Source of the DNA: Bacteroidota bacterium
GTDB taxonomy: Bacteria; Bacteroidota; Bacteroidia; Flavobacteriales; Flavobacteriaceae
DNA length: 64,000 bases
Direction: 5' to 3'
NCBI GenBank assembly: GCA_027621175.1
Contig: JAQCCM010000002.1
Location: 124,001-188,000 of the forward strand
Shown: positions 1 through 10,319 of the stretch, piece after piece
How positions within the stretch are numbered: the stretch's first letter is position 1
Layout of the letters: the number at the start of each line of letters is the position of its first letter
Position numbers and translations under genes: made by a program
Notes under the pieces: model-generated
Told to the model about the DNA's origin: nothing
Databases searched by the model: none
The model's input: the letters and a program-made list of their open reading frames with translations, nothing else

Positions 1-666
1 GATGCGGGGAATTTGTTAATCCACCCAGATACGGGTAAAATCATATTAAGTGACGATGTTGGAGCTGAGGATGAACTTATTGGAGATCCAAATGAAGATT
101 TCTACTTTACTAACATAAATACACTGTCCTATAAAAATTTCACTTTTGGAATTCAATGGGAATATACACATGGTGGTGATATTTATTCACTATCTGCCTC
201 TAACCTCTTAAGACGAGGAGTTACAAGAGATACTGAGGATAGAGAAGGTAGCTACATCATCCCCGGTGTTATAGGCGATCCTAACACTGGAGAGGTTGTT
301 CTTGATTCTAACGGCGATAAAATTAAAAACAATATACAGATTGGAGCCAACGATTTATACTTTATAAACTTGATGGATGTAGATGAAAATATTGTTTTTG
401 ATGCTTCTGTATTTAGGGTACGTGACATAAGCTTGTCATATGCATTGCCAAGCAAGGTTCTAGAAAATTTACCAATTGGTAGCGCATTATTCACCTTGCA
501 AGCAAACAACATTTTTTACAATGCACCAAACCTCCCGCAATACATGAATTTGGACCCAGAGGTATTGGGTGCTAATACAGATGGAGCTACTAATAGCAAG
601 GGATTAGATTACCAGAATGACCCATCTTATAAGCAAGTTTCGTTGGGTGTTAAATTAACCTTTTAA
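1..666 (+). CDS. SusC/RagA-family TonB-dependent outer membrane receptor, C-terminal fragment (5' end outside the window)
   Basis: Ends with TonB beta-barrel C-terminus (..ASVFRVRDISLSYALPSKVLENLPIGSALFTLQANNI..YKQVSLGVKLTF); immediately followed by a SusD-like gene. Confidence 0.85.
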   Translation, partial: DAGNLLIHPDTGKIILSDDVGAEDELIGDPNEDFYFTNINTLSYKNFTFGIQWEYTHGGDIYSLSASNLLRRGVTRDTEDREGSYIIPGVIGDPNTGEVVLDSNGDKIKNNIQIGANDLYFINLMDVDENIVFDASVFRVRDISLSYALPSKVLENLPIGSALFTLQANNIFYNAPNLPQYMNLDPEVLGANTDGATNSKGLDYQNDPSYKQVSLGVKLTF

Positions 667-676
667 TATTATTACT

Positions 677-2281
677 ATGAAAAATCAAATTAAAAAATAT
701 ATTTTCGGTTTCTGCACACTTGCACTAGTAAGTGTTACGTCATGCGAAACCACCGATTTGGACATCAATGATAACCCAAATCAACTTACAACTGAATCAG
801 CTGATCCAAACTATATCTTAAATGGTCTAATGTTTAGCAACGGTATTCAAAACGTACGATTAAGTGGTATAACAAGCGGAGTAGTTCGGCAAATCAATCA
901 GTTTGGTACTTATGCATCATCTGCGGGACAAGAAGCTATGGACGGTGCTTGGTACAATGCATATTCCTTAACTTCTAACTTACAGCTTTTAAAAACCCTT
1001 TCCAAAGAGAAAAATCTTCCAGTTCATGTGGGGATTGGACAAGTTTTGGAAGCCATGGTCTATGTGAATCTTGTTGATTATATAGGGACAGCGGTATACA
1101 GTGAAGCTGTAAATCCAGAATTCACTCAACCCAATTTAGATTCAGGGGTGGATATTTATAAGGCTATGCTTTTACAATTAGATGAAGCTTTAGCAAACTT
1201 AGATAAGGAAGGAAGTATTACTCATGAAGATATCTATTATCAAGATGTAGCTAATTGGAAAAAATTGGCCAATACTTTGAAAATTAAAATGTATGTACAA
1301 ACACGTTTAGCTGGCGATGATTGGGACGGTGATGGAACTAGCAACAAAAGTGCTATTGAAGCCATTGTTACAGGTGGAGACTTTATATCTGAAAATACAG
1401 ATGACTATCAGATATACTTTAACAGTAAAGAAACCAACCCTGACGCACGTCACTACGGTTTCAGCACCAATTATATTGTAGCAGCAGATGATTATATGTC
1501 AAATGATTTTATGAATCGTCTTATTAATGGTAAGTCAATAAATGATCCAAGACTACCTTACTACATTTACAGACAAACACTTGAAGATCCAATGACTATT
1601 GATCCAGACGGTGCTTTACTTCCATGTGATGGAGATTCGGATTTTCAGTACTGTTACTTAGGTGATGGATATTGGGGTAGAGATCATGCAGATGATGAAG
1701 GAATTCCTAATGATGGTGTTTACAGATCTACTTGGGGTATATATCCAGCCGGAGGAGCTTTTGATCAAGGTACTGGTGGGTCAACTTTAGAGTCTGTCAA
1801 TCTTGGTGGAGCCGGAATTCAACCCATCATCCTTGCATCATTTACGCATTTTTGGTTAGCAGAAGCTGTTTTAACCATGGGTGTTAGTGGAGATGCACGT
1901 GCACTACTTAAAAAAGGAATGGAACTTTCTTTTGATAAAGTTGGAACTTTTGCTAGCAAAGAAATTGCTACTGCCGATGTTGATGCTTACGTTAATGAAG
2001 TATTAACCAATTATGACAGCGCTAGCGATGAAGATAAATTAGCCATAGTTATTGAAGAATTTTACATTGCTTCTTTTGGTAATAGTGTAGAGCCTTACAA
2101 TAACTACCGAAGAACTGGCTATCCTGTACTTGGTAATTCGGTTATTGAAAACACTGATTTTCCTAGAAGCTTCTTCTTGCCTTCGTCTGAAATTAATTCT
2201 AATGACAATCCGGCACTTGAACAGAAAAAACTATCTGACCAAGTTTTCTGGGATACGAATCCAGCAGGCTTTATCAATTAA
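677..2281 (+). CDS. SusD/RagB-like nutrient-binding lipoprotein
   Basis: Lipoprotein signal (..VSVTSCETTD), SusD-like helical region, directly downstream of SusC. Confidence 0.88.
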   Translation: MKNQIKKYIFGFCTLALVSVTSCETTDLDINDNPNQLTTESADPNYILNGLMFSNGIQNVRLSGITSGVVRQINQFGTYASSAGQEAMDGAWYNAYSLTSNLQLLKTLSKEKNLPVHVGIGQVLEAMVYVNLVDYIGTAVYSEAVNPEFTQPNLDSGVDIYKAMLLQLDEALANLDKEGSITHEDIYYQDVANWKKLANTLKIKMYVQTRLAGDDWDGDGTSNKSAIEAIVTGGDFISENTDDYQIYFNSKETNPDARHYGFSTNYIVAADDYMSNDFMNRLINGKSINDPRLPYYIYRQTLEDPMTIDPDGALLPCDGDSDFQYCYLGDGYWGRDHADDEGIPNDGVYRSTWGIYPAGGAFDQGTGGSTLESVNLGGAGIQPIILASFTHFWLAEAVLTMGVSGDARALLKKGMELSFDKVGTFASKEIATADVDAYVNEVLTNYDSASDEDKLAIVIEEFYIASFGNSVEPYNNYRRTGYPVLGNSVIENTDFPRSFFLPSSEINSNDNPALEQKKLSDQVFWDTNPAGFIN

Positions 2282-2292
2282 TTATAAAACAA

Positions 2293-3222
2293 ATGAAAAA
2301 TTTAAAATACATATATAGTTTATTGGTCGCAATGATTATAGTATCATGTACAGACCAAAGTACATTTAGAAATCCTGCCATTCATGAGCTTGAAAACGGA
2401 GCTATGGTTCGGTTTGAAAGTTTACCACCTACTTCATATGACACAGTTGAAGGATTTGGTATCGCAGGAAAACTTGAAGATGTCAATGGAAATACGTCAA
2501 GTTATTCATTACACCTACAAGCTACAATTGGCGGTGTTCAAATTTCTGCTGAAGATATTTGGTCAACGAATAGTTTTCCTACAGATCTCAACTTAACAGT
2601 AGAGGATTTTGCAGCCGCTCTTGACATAGATGTGACTGATATTAGCATGGGTGACTTTTTTCAATTTTATGGAACAGCAACCAGGAATGACGGAACTGTT
2701 TTTTATGGAACAAAGCCAGATTACGGAAATGATAAAGACAATTCATCTCTTGGTTTTACTGAAGGTAATTTAAATTCAAATGCTTCATACAAGAGTGCAA
2801 TGAGTTTTAATGCCATTTTAGCTTGTCCTATACCATCTAATCTTTATGTTGGTGATTATAAAGTTTCAGGTGATATGTCTACTGGGACATATGGAGAACC
2901 TTTTTCGTTACCTAAAACAGTAACTTTAGAAGAATCATCTGTATATCAAAGAACTTTTCAAATTAACTATTTAGAAGTCTATGGCCTTGGTCAACCTGAT
3001 ATGGATTTTACTATTGATTTCATTTGTGGAAATGCAACAGCAAAAGACAACCTTTCTACTAATCTACTCTGTAACACAGATTTGGTCATAAGTGGTGCAA
3101 CTCCGTTAAGTTACGATGAAAGCGATGACTCCACTCTCACCATTAACTTCACTGACAACGTGTTGGGTGATTGTGGTCAGTCTCCTGTAGTATTAACTAT
3201 TACTCTAACTAAAATTAATTAA
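2293..3222 (+). CDS. Hypothetical lipoprotein of SusCD locus
   Basis: MKNLKYIYSLLVAMIIVSCTDQ lipobox; 11 nt after the SusD gene. Confidence 0.75.
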   Translation: MKNLKYIYSLLVAMIIVSCTDQSTFRNPAIHELENGAMVRFESLPPTSYDTVEGFGIAGKLEDVNGNTSSYSLHLQATIGGVQISAEDIWSTNSFPTDLNLTVEDFAAALDIDVTDISMGDFFQFYGTATRNDGTVFYGTKPDYGNDKDNSSLGFTEGNLNSNASYKSAMSFNAILACPIPSNLYVGDYKVSGDMSTGTYGEPFSLPKTVTLEESSVYQRTFQINYLEVYGLGQPDMDFTIDFICGNATAKDNLSTNLLCNTDLVISGATPLSYDESDDSTLTINFTDNVLGDCGQSPVVLTITLTKIN

Positions 3223-3223
3223 G

Positions 3224-4093
3224 ATGAAGAATTTAAAATATTTTTTATTCATTGTAGTTTCGATTTTCATCTCTTGTGAAGACGATAGCTATTCTATAGA
3301 ATATACAGATAATGAAGTAAAGCAAGACCTTAACGTTACGCTAACTTTGGACAGAGAAAGAGTTGCCGCAACTACGAATGTAGGGTTTACCGTGGCTATA
3401 GAAAGTGCTCTTTCAGTAGACGCTACTGTAACCGTAGCTTCTATCAACAAATGTGGAGGGCCACTATCGCATTTGGCTGAAACAACAACTGGAACAGCCC
3501 TTATTAAAGCTGGTAAAACTAGTGGAATGGGAACAATTAATGCTGCTGATTTTAATACTGAACTAGATGAACTAGATTGGGACGGAGCAACAGATTGTTT
3601 TACGTTCGATGTAACTGGAATCGCCCTTGCGGAAGGTGACGATCCTTATGTAGCTTCTGCTTCAACGCCAGCTATACTGACTGCCGTAAATGCAGATTAC
3701 ATGAGTGATGCGGACGATGACGCTGTTATGATTAGTATGGACTGGAAAAATCCTGATGCGAATGACTTTGATATGTATGTAACAAACGCTAATGGGAGTG
3801 TTTTTTACGAAATTGCAGAATCTGGCAGCCGTTTTGAAGGTGACTTTTTTGATAATGATTCAGACGCTTATTACCCAGCCGCAGACGGAGTATATCTTGT
3901 ATGGTGTTATGTATATACACAAGAAGCTGCAGATGTACCATCTGAAATATATTTTACGCACCCAATAACAGGTTTTGTAGATGTAATTGCATTTACTATG
4001 GCAAGCGGTTCTTCTGGTTTCTATCCGGTTGCTACAATTACAAAAACAACTGACGCAGAAGAAAATATGAGTTATGAAATAGCTGCATATTAA
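3224..4093 (+). CDS. Hypothetical lipoprotein of SusCD locus
   Basis: MKNLKYFLFIVVSIFISCEDDS lipobox; 1 nt after the previous stop; followed by a terminator. Confidence 0.75.
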   Translation: MKNLKYFLFIVVSIFISCEDDSYSIEYTDNEVKQDLNVTLTLDRERVAATTNVGFTVAIESALSVDATVTVASINKCGGPLSHLAETTTGTALIKAGKTSGMGTINAADFNTELDELDWDGATDCFTFDVTGIALAEGDDPYVASASTPAILTAVNADYMSDADDDAVMISMDWKNPDANDFDMYVTNANGSVFYEIAESGSRFEGDFFDNDSDAYYPAADGVYLVWCYVYTQEAADVPSEIYFTHPITGFVDVIAFTMASGSSGFYPVATITKTTDAEENMSYEIAAY

Positions 4094-4115
4094 CAAACTA
4101 TTTTAATGATTATTT

Positions 4116-4149
4116 AAATCCCTTCTCGATTGAGAAGGGATTTTTTTTT
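4116..4149 (+). terminator. Rho-independent terminator of SusCD operon
   Basis: AAATCCCTTCTC-GATT-GAGAAGGGATTT followed by a T run. Confidence 0.9.
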
Positions 4150-4207
4150 ACCGCAAAGTCATCTAAATTGTTTTTAAACTCTCTGTAAAAAATGTATGAA
4201 AAGTAAA

Positions 4208-4927
4208 TTATTCAATAACTCTAAATGTTTGTACTTGTGAATGGGAGTTATTACCCTTAGTGTCTTCAGTAAAAACACTCCAGTAGTATATGGTGTTCGG
4301 ATTTAGTTGTACACTTAAATTAGATGCACTTAAATTTATTTGATTTTCTGGTGGGGTTTGCAAACCGTCCACAGTGTCAACATATAATGTGTAGGTCATC
4401 GAGTCTCCATCCGGATCTTCACCAGACCACACTAAATTAAACTTTCCGTCAGTTAACTGAATTGATTTTCCAGGATCTGGCGTGATAAGTTGTGCTGTAA
4501 AAGGAGCGCTATTAGTCTCTCCATCGCCTTGAAGGTAAAAACGCCACGTATCGCTAACAGGCCTTTCTGTTGGAAATTCTTCAGAGGTAGATGTGACAAA
4601 CCAAGAATAGGCATAGCCTTTATCCAAATTTATAACGGCTGATGTTTGAACAATTCCAGCACGTTTGATTTTTTTGTTTGTTTCAATATTTGTGATTTCC
4701 AAAAAATAATTGGTAACATTTGCTGCTGCGTTCCATGAAAACTCCACTGCTGTCTGAGTGGAATTTATTGAAGTACCTGTATTGCAGTTTTCACCATTAT
4801 TTGGGAAAATTAACTGAGCAGAAACAGGGTTTTTTGGCCCATCATCCTTTGAGCAGCTAGATGCGATTATTAAAACAATAAGAGTTAAAAGTCTAGAATT
4901 AAGCATGTATTTATTCATTTTTGACAA
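4208..4927 (-). CDS. Lipoprotein with fibronectin-III-like repeats
   Basis: ..LIVLIIASSCSKDDG lipobox; repeated beta-sandwich pattern (FSWNAAANVTNYFLEITN.., FNLVWSGEDPDGDSMTYTLYVDT..). Confidence 0.7.
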   Translation of the reverse strand: MSKMNKYMLNSRLLTLIVLIIASSCSKDDGPKNPVSAQLIFPNNGENCNTGTSINSTQTAVEFSWNAAANVTNYFLEITNIETNKKIKRAGIVQTSAVINLDKGYAYSWFVTSTSEEFPTERPVSDTWRFYLQGDGETNSAPFTAQLITPDPGKSIQLTDGKFNLVWSGEDPDGDSMTYTLYVDTVDGLQTPPENQINLSASNLSVQLNPNTIYYWSVFTEDTKGNNSHSQVQTFRVIE

Positions 4928-7565
4928 TTTTTAGCGTCTGCATTACTGTGGGAGCACTCACCTCTATAAAATAAACGCCTTTAGCGTTATCTCCTAAATT
5001 AAAATCAACTTTTCTACTTTGTGAAAGAGTTTTAACTGTGTTTTGGATGATACTTCCTCGAATATCCCGAACTATAAATGATACTTCAGCATCATTACCA
5101 CCAACAAACATATGGACTATTCCGTCTGTTGGATTGGGGTAAAAGAAGACATCTTCGCTAATAAAATAAGTTTCTTCGAAAACGCCTTGGCATTCGTAAT
5201 CGGTAAACACTTGAACGGTGTTGATACCTTTATCCAAAGCAACTGTTATTTGATTTGAGGCAACTATTTTACTAACCCCATTGTGAACCATGTAATATGA
5301 TTGAGCACCTGAAAGGTTCAGGTAAAGGGAGTCATCTAAATTGGACTGTATGGCGGCTACAGCAAGTGGTTCTGGTTGTGAAAGAATAACATTATAACAT
5401 TGCTCAAATGTATTTTGTCCGCTTAGCGTAAAACACACAGGGTAAGTCCCTATTTCTAAATTCTCAACGGTTTTGGCATATCCTAAATTCGAATTTAACC
5501 CATACGCTACTCCATCAATGGTTACAAAATAACTCAAAGAAGTGTCTTTTGCAGAAACAGATATCGATCCATCTTGAGTTCCTATACATGAGTTTGAAGT
5601 AACTTTAACCTCAAAATTATCTGCTGCTAAGATAATAACCGTACAACCATATACATCAACATCGTTGCCCTGAGGGGTAGATGGACACTGATCAAGGTCA
5701 TCTGAAACGCCATCATTATCTGTGTCTTTTTGGAAATCTGCACAACCATCGCTGTCAATCTCTGCTCCAAGAGGCGTATCTGGACATAAATCTAAGTAAT
5801 CATTGACTCCGTCATTATCAGAATCTGCGCATCCTGTAGCATCCACTACTGAACCAGAAGGAGTTGAAGGACATTGATCAATATCGTTTGTTACACCATC
5901 ATTATCTGAGTCTAATTCAGAGGCTGCACATCCATTACGGTCAACAGATTCTCCAGCAGGAGTATTATCACAATCATCGAAAATGTCTGTTACACCATCA
6001 CCGTCTGAATCTAGATTAGGATCAATTGAGCTACATTCAGAAACAGAATGAGGGTCAATAACTCCACACATTGATGTTGATATATCTCTTGCAAGAATAA
6101 TTTCAGAACCAGGTAAATATTGATTTATTGAAGAAGTGCCTGGTCCCCTGCCACTATTATAATGCATAAGTGAGCTACTATCGATATTGTGTCCAAAACC
6201 CAGTGCGTGACCTAACTCGTGTTTAGCAGTGGAATTGAAGTCATATTGTGAGTTAGAAACGCTTTCATAACCCCAATCTAGAGCATCATTAAAAATGATA
6301 TCTATTTCACTCCAAGCAAATTGTGCGTCAGTGCCATTGTTAATTATACACCCAGAATACCAAGAATATGTGACACCCAATGCATTCGTTTGAGAAAATG
6401 TAATCACATTTGTATCATCACTAATTGCTGATGATATTTCTGTTACCTCATTAACAATTTCGAAATTTTGACCAGTAGTACACACCCAATCAATAAGTAC
6501 ATCTTCGAATGATTCTCTGGCCGCTGTGTTTTCTTGAAAATCCTTATTTAAAACGAATTGATATGCACCATTAAGTATATTGTCTTGTAATGGAGCATTG
6601 GGATCAGTTACGTTGCTTGACATGCTGCCTGTATGATAAATTGGATATTCAACCTCGTCATCGCTATCTCCACCAATTGAATACCTGTATGTGTTAATAC
6701 TATAGGGAATGGTAAGTAATTGTGAAGATTCAAAATTGGTGTTATCGGCTGTCGTCACACGAAAACTCCCCGAACCACTATCTGAGGGCACTTCTACCTT
6801 AATTTCTGTATCAGACCAACTAACTATTTGAGATTTTAAACAAGATAACCATCTTGATCCTCCAGAATCAGCATCTTTAAATGAAACATATCCGTGATTG
6901 TTGTTAATAATAAAGTCTCCAAAACCTGATCCCGTTATTGTAAGAACTTCCTTATTCCCAGCTACTATATTCGTTGGAGTGGCACTAACGACTTGTACGT
7001 TATGAGAAATATCAAAAGCATTAAATGCGCTTTTTTCTAAATCGAAATTTACATCTTTTGCTTTTTTTTTTGAAATCTGCAATAGCTTTTTTTCAAATTT
7101 CCTTTTAGTAGTCGTTTTGTAATCCGACAACATGACACTATTTGAGAATGAGTCATAATCAAAATAACCAGAAATGTTCTGATAGACTTCCATCAAAGGT
7201 TGGTCATGATCAAAACCAAAAAGCTTGATGCTTCGTGCTTTTTTGAGCATCAAGTAACCTGTTGAATTAACTTGTAATTTTAAACTTGGCTTCACTACAA
7301 CCCCTTCTAATCCAATTGCACCACCCTCAGTCAAGAGATATTGAAACCTACCGCTTTGTCCTTTAAATAATTTGGATACTTCAATTTTGTAAACAGTATA
7401 AATCATTTTACGATCAACATCCCAGTGAGCATTTTTCTCAACCACCCGGCCATTTACAACAATACTTGAAGAATTAAAGGCTTCTTCAATGTCTGTAGCA
7501 CCACCAGATGTTTGTGCAGAAAGAAAGCATGAAACGAATAATAAAGGATATATAAATTTTTTCAT
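4911..7565 (-). CDS. Secreted zinc metalloprotease (matrixin-like) with IPT/TIG domain, thrombospondin type-3 repeats and T9SS type A sorting domain
   Basis: HELGHALGFGH zinc motif plus SLMHY Met-turn; DSDGDGVTDIFDDCDNTPAG-type repeats; C-terminal FYPNPTDGIVHM...GVYFIEVSAPTVMQTLKIVKN. Start trimmed to MKKFIYPLLF. Confidence 0.88.
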   Translation of the reverse strand: MKKFIYPLLFVSCFLSAQTSGGATDIEEAFNSSSIVVNGRVVEKNAHWDVDRKMIYTVYKIEVSKLFKGQSGRFQYLLTEGGAIGLEGVVVKPSLKLQVNSTGYLMLKKARSIKLFGFDHDQPLMEVYQNISGYFDYDSFSNSVMLSDYKTTTKRKFEKKLLQISKKKAKDVNFDLEKSAFNAFDISHNVQVVSATPTNIVAGNKEVLTITGSGFGDFIINNNHGYVSFKDADSGGSRWLSCLKSQIVSWSDTEIKVEVPSDSGSGSFRVTTADNTNFESSQLLTIPYSINTYRYSIGGDSDDEVEYPIYHTGSMSSNVTDPNAPLQDNILNGAYQFVLNKDFQENTAARESFEDVLIDWVCTTGQNFEIVNEVTEISSAISDDTNVITFSQTNALGVTYSWYSGCIINNGTDAQFAWSEIDIIFNDALDWGYESVSNSQYDFNSTAKHELGHALGFGHNIDSSSLMHYNSGRGPGTSSINQYLPGSEIILARDISTSMCGVIDPHSVSECSSIDPNLDSDGDGVTDIFDDCDNTPAGESVDRNGCAASELDSDNDGVTNDIDQCPSTPSGSVVDATGCADSDNDGVNDYLDLCPDTPLGAEIDSDGCADFQKDTDNDGVSDDLDQCPSTPQGNDVDVYGCTVIILAADNFEVKVTSNSCIGTQDGSISVSAKDTSLSYFVTIDGVAYGLNSNLGYAKTVENLEIGTYPVCFTLSGQNTFEQCYNVILSQPEPLAVAAIQSNLDDSLYLNLSGAQSYYMVHNGVSKIVASNQITVALDKGINTVQVFTDYECQGVFEETYFISEDVFFYPNPTDGIVHMFVGGNDAEVSFIVRDIRGSIIQNTVKTLSQSRKVDFNLGDNAKGVYFIEVSAPTVMQTLKIVKNE

Positions 7566-7626
7566 AACAAAATATGTCGTCAATATAGTAATTAATACTT
7601 AAAAATATATTCTTTATTTTTGACAT

Positions 7627-8346
7627 ATGCAAAAAGAAAACATTTTCGGAATTAACGCCGTGAGGGAGGCCATACAAGACCCTTCAAGAATTCAAAAAGT
7701 ACTCATAGAAAACGGATTAGAATCACCAACGGCCAAAAAACTAAAGGACGAAGTTATGCGCTCAGGAATATCTATTTCCTTTGTGCCTGAGCAAAAACTC
7801 TACAAACACACCAAAGAAAACCACCAAGGCTTTGTGGCACTCATCGGAGAAATTCAATTTGCCACGCTTGAGGATATCATTGACACCAGTCAACAACAAC
7901 TCTTTTTGCTTTTGGATGGGGTCACCGATGTACGGAATTTTGGCGCCATCATTCGTTCGGCTGTTGGTTTAGGAGCAAGTGGTATTATCATTGGGCAAAC
8001 GGGATCTGCTCCGCTAAACAACATCGCCATTCAAGCCTCTGCGGGCGGTGCCTTTCACATCCCTATCATTCGGGTAAGTCACCTCAAAGATGCCATGTAT
8101 ATGCTACAATCACACGACATAACCCTTATGGGTTGTACCGAAAAGGCAGCACACTTTATCAGCGATACAAACCTTAAAAAATCGGTTGGTATTGTTATGG
8201 GAAATGAAAATAAAGGGATTAGTAAAGGCATCCTCAACCTCTGCGACGAGCAAATTAAAATACCGATTAACGAGACCCTTGATTCATACAATGTTTCTGT
8301 AGCAACTGCGCTGGTATTATACGAATACCACAGGCAAAATAATTAA
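7627..8346 (+). CDS. rlmB: 23S rRNA (guanosine-2'-O-)-methyltransferase RlmB / TrmH family
   Basis: FGINAVREAI, DGVTDVRNFGAIIRSA, GNENKGISKGI, IPINETLDSYNVSVA motifs. Confidence 0.93.
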   Translation: MQKENIFGINAVREAIQDPSRIQKVLIENGLESPTAKKLKDEVMRSGISISFVPEQKLYKHTKENHQGFVALIGEIQFATLEDIIDTSQQQLFLLLDGVTDVRNFGAIIRSAVGLGASGIIIGQTGSAPLNNIAIQASAGGAFHIPIIRVSHLKDAMYMLQSHDITLMGCTEKAAHFISDTNLKKSVGIVMGNENKGISKGILNLCDEQIKIPINETLDSYNVSVATALVLYEYHRQNN

Positions 8347-9032
8347 AGCAAAAATTTCAGTTCGTGTAGTTTTTCGATTTCGATATAATGCGTTGGATGC
8401 TTTTTTTCCAATGGCATAAAATGCACCGCATGCATGCCTGTTGCCAACGCACCCTCAATATCGGCTTCCAAATTATCACCTATCATTATAGATTCATGAG
8501 CAGAAACGCCACCAATCTTTAGCGCATGCTCAAATATTTTGGGGTCTGGTTTTTTCACTCCCACAGAAGACGAATCTGTCACCGTATCAAAAAACGGCAA
8601 CAATCCTGAATTTCGCATTTTGAAATACTGCACATCCTGAAAGCCATTGGTAATCACATGCAAAGCGTAGTGCTGTTTTAGATCTGTTAATATTTCAATA
8701 GCATCATCAAAAAGCATATTGTATTCTGGTAATGTTTGGATATAGGCATCAGACATATCGTCTATTAAGGAATTCGTTGCTGGAAAGTTAAGCCTATCAA
8801 AAACCGTTTTAAGACGTTCAAACCGCAAGGTTTCTTTGTCTATTTTTCCCTCTCTGTACAACTTCCAATACACATTGTTGTTTGGAATATAAGCAGCTAA
8901 GAATTCGTTTAAATCAAGGTCGATAGAATACTCCTTAAACAACGATTTAAATGCCAAGGCTGAATTCGCTTCAAAATCCCATAGCGTGTGATCCAAATCA
9001 AAATAAAGGGCTTTAATCTGCTGCTTATTCAT
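8343..9032 (-). CDS. YjjG-family noncanonical pyrimidine nucleotidase (HAD)
   Basis: YFDLDHTLWDFEANS, GVKKPDPKIFEHAL, MIGDNLEADIEGA. Confidence 0.9.
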   Translation of the reverse strand: MNKQQIKALYFDLDHTLWDFEANSALAFKSLFKEYSIDLDLNEFLAAYIPNNNVYWKLYREGKIDKETLRFERLKTVFDRLNFPATNSLIDDMSDAYIQTLPEYNMLFDDAIEILTDLKQHYALHVITNGFQDVQYFKMRNSGLLPFFDTVTDSSSVGVKKPDPKIFEHALKIGGVSAHESIMIGDNLEADIEGALATGMHAVHFMPLEKKHPTHYIEIEKLHELKFLL

Positions 9033-10317
9033 GTGATAGCATTTTAGTTAGTGTCGACAAGAAAGCTGCATTCTTGGAACGTGAATTAAAACTTTCGTTT
9101 GTTAGTGCTACCACAAAAGGTGCGTGGATTTGATCTAAACGTTCTTGGTATGATAAAAAAAGCTGACGCATCTTTCTAGAAAAACGCTGATTTCGAATAT
9201 GTGCTTCACTTAAGCAAACAGGATGAATCGTCAGCGGAGTTTGTTGCTCGTCACCCAAATCGTAAAAACGAAATGGAAAGGCTGTACTTGCGCGAAATCC
9301 AGGCGCATCTGCATACTGCATGGAATAATCATTTTTAATTCCAAGAGACGAAAACAAGCGATATGTGTGTGGAAATTGCACCATCAATTTGTGTTGTCGA
9401 ATGGATGTAATTGGACGGTGTATTAAGTCCGTAAAACGCGATATATCAACCCCAAGTGAGCTCTTGTCTATAGATGACTCAAATGATGCTAAGGGTGCCG
9501 TTGGTGCGTAATCTGAAATGCTTTTTATTTCTTGTTGATGTGTGACATTAAAAACACTTAAACTTCTGTCATGAATACCTAACTTGGTGAATAGCACAAA
9601 AAAATGGATCGAATCTATCTTTTGCATGAGCACTTCAATCCAATGATTTATGTTCGACAGCGGGTCTTCACGAACACCCAGAAGTACTAAAATTCTATCA
9701 AAAACTGATGCGAAACGGAATTGAAAAAAATCCTGAATCCCTTCCGCAAAAGACCGAAAAAACGATTTGTATTTATAGGCAAATAGTTGTGGAACGTCCA
9801 CTATAAGGGATACACTCGAAACGGAATCTTGCGCATGCGAGGTGTGAAAAAAGGCATCCCAAATAGACACAAAACGCTCAAACCATAAATCCACAAGAGG
9901 TAGATGCAAAAAGTCGTGTTTGCTTGCCAACGATTGCGATGAACCAAATCTTCCCAATGCATCTGCTACATAAGGTTGGTATTCTTCATAGCGAGACATC
10001 AAGTAAAATGCAGCAGCAAAAAAATCAAAAGGCAAAGTACTTTTATTTTGTGTAGCAAAAAAGGCAGGAAGCCCTTCCCAATCAAAAACCTGCAAGTCTA
10101 TAGTCTGAATACCTTGCTCGGTAAGTAAGCCATGCGCAGCAATAAAAAACTCGTTCCCTAGTGGTGTATTGCCATACGACATCTTTGGGCCATTATGCGC
10201 AATAAACGCACTTAAATCAGAAGTAAATGAGAGCTCCTCTCCCATTCTACTCCCAAAAAAATGCTTGAAAATATATCGAATTCGAGGTTTAACAACAGGC
10301 GTATAAACAAGAATCAT
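9025..10317 (-). CDS. Polysaccharide deacetylase-like family protein (DUF7033-like N-terminus)
   Basis: DFFAAAFYLMSRYEEYQPY...DALGRF, PFRFYDLGDEQQTPLTIHPV; recognised Bacteroidota family. Confidence 0.65.
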   Translation of the reverse strand: MILVYTPVVKPRIRYIFKHFFGSRMGEELSFTSDLSAFIAHNGPKMSYGNTPLGNEFFIAAHGLLTEQGIQTIDLQVFDWEGLPAFFATQNKSTLPFDFFAAAFYLMSRYEEYQPYVADALGRFGSSQSLASKHDFLHLPLVDLWFERFVSIWDAFFHTSHAQDSVSSVSLIVDVPQLFAYKYKSFFRSFAEGIQDFFQFRFASVFDRILVLLGVREDPLSNINHWIEVLMQKIDSIHFFVLFTKLGIHDRSLSVFNVTHQQEIKSISDYAPTAPLASFESSIDKSSLGVDISRFTDLIHRPITSIRQHKLMVQFPHTYRLFSSLGIKNDYSMQYADAPGFRASTAFPFRFYDLGDEQQTPLTIHPVCLSEAHIRNQRFSRKMRQLFLSYQERLDQIHAPFVVALTNESFNSRSKNAAFLSTLTKMLSHE

Positions 10318-10319
10318 CG

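Noticed and set aside
252-512. Short ORFs antisense to longer genes across the window (e.g. 252-512 -, 13963-14253 -, 26536-26952 +, 43071-43394 -, 47365-47706 -)
   Set aside because: Each lies fully or mostly inside a well-supported gene on the other strand, with compositions typical of antisense readings; no independent evidence.
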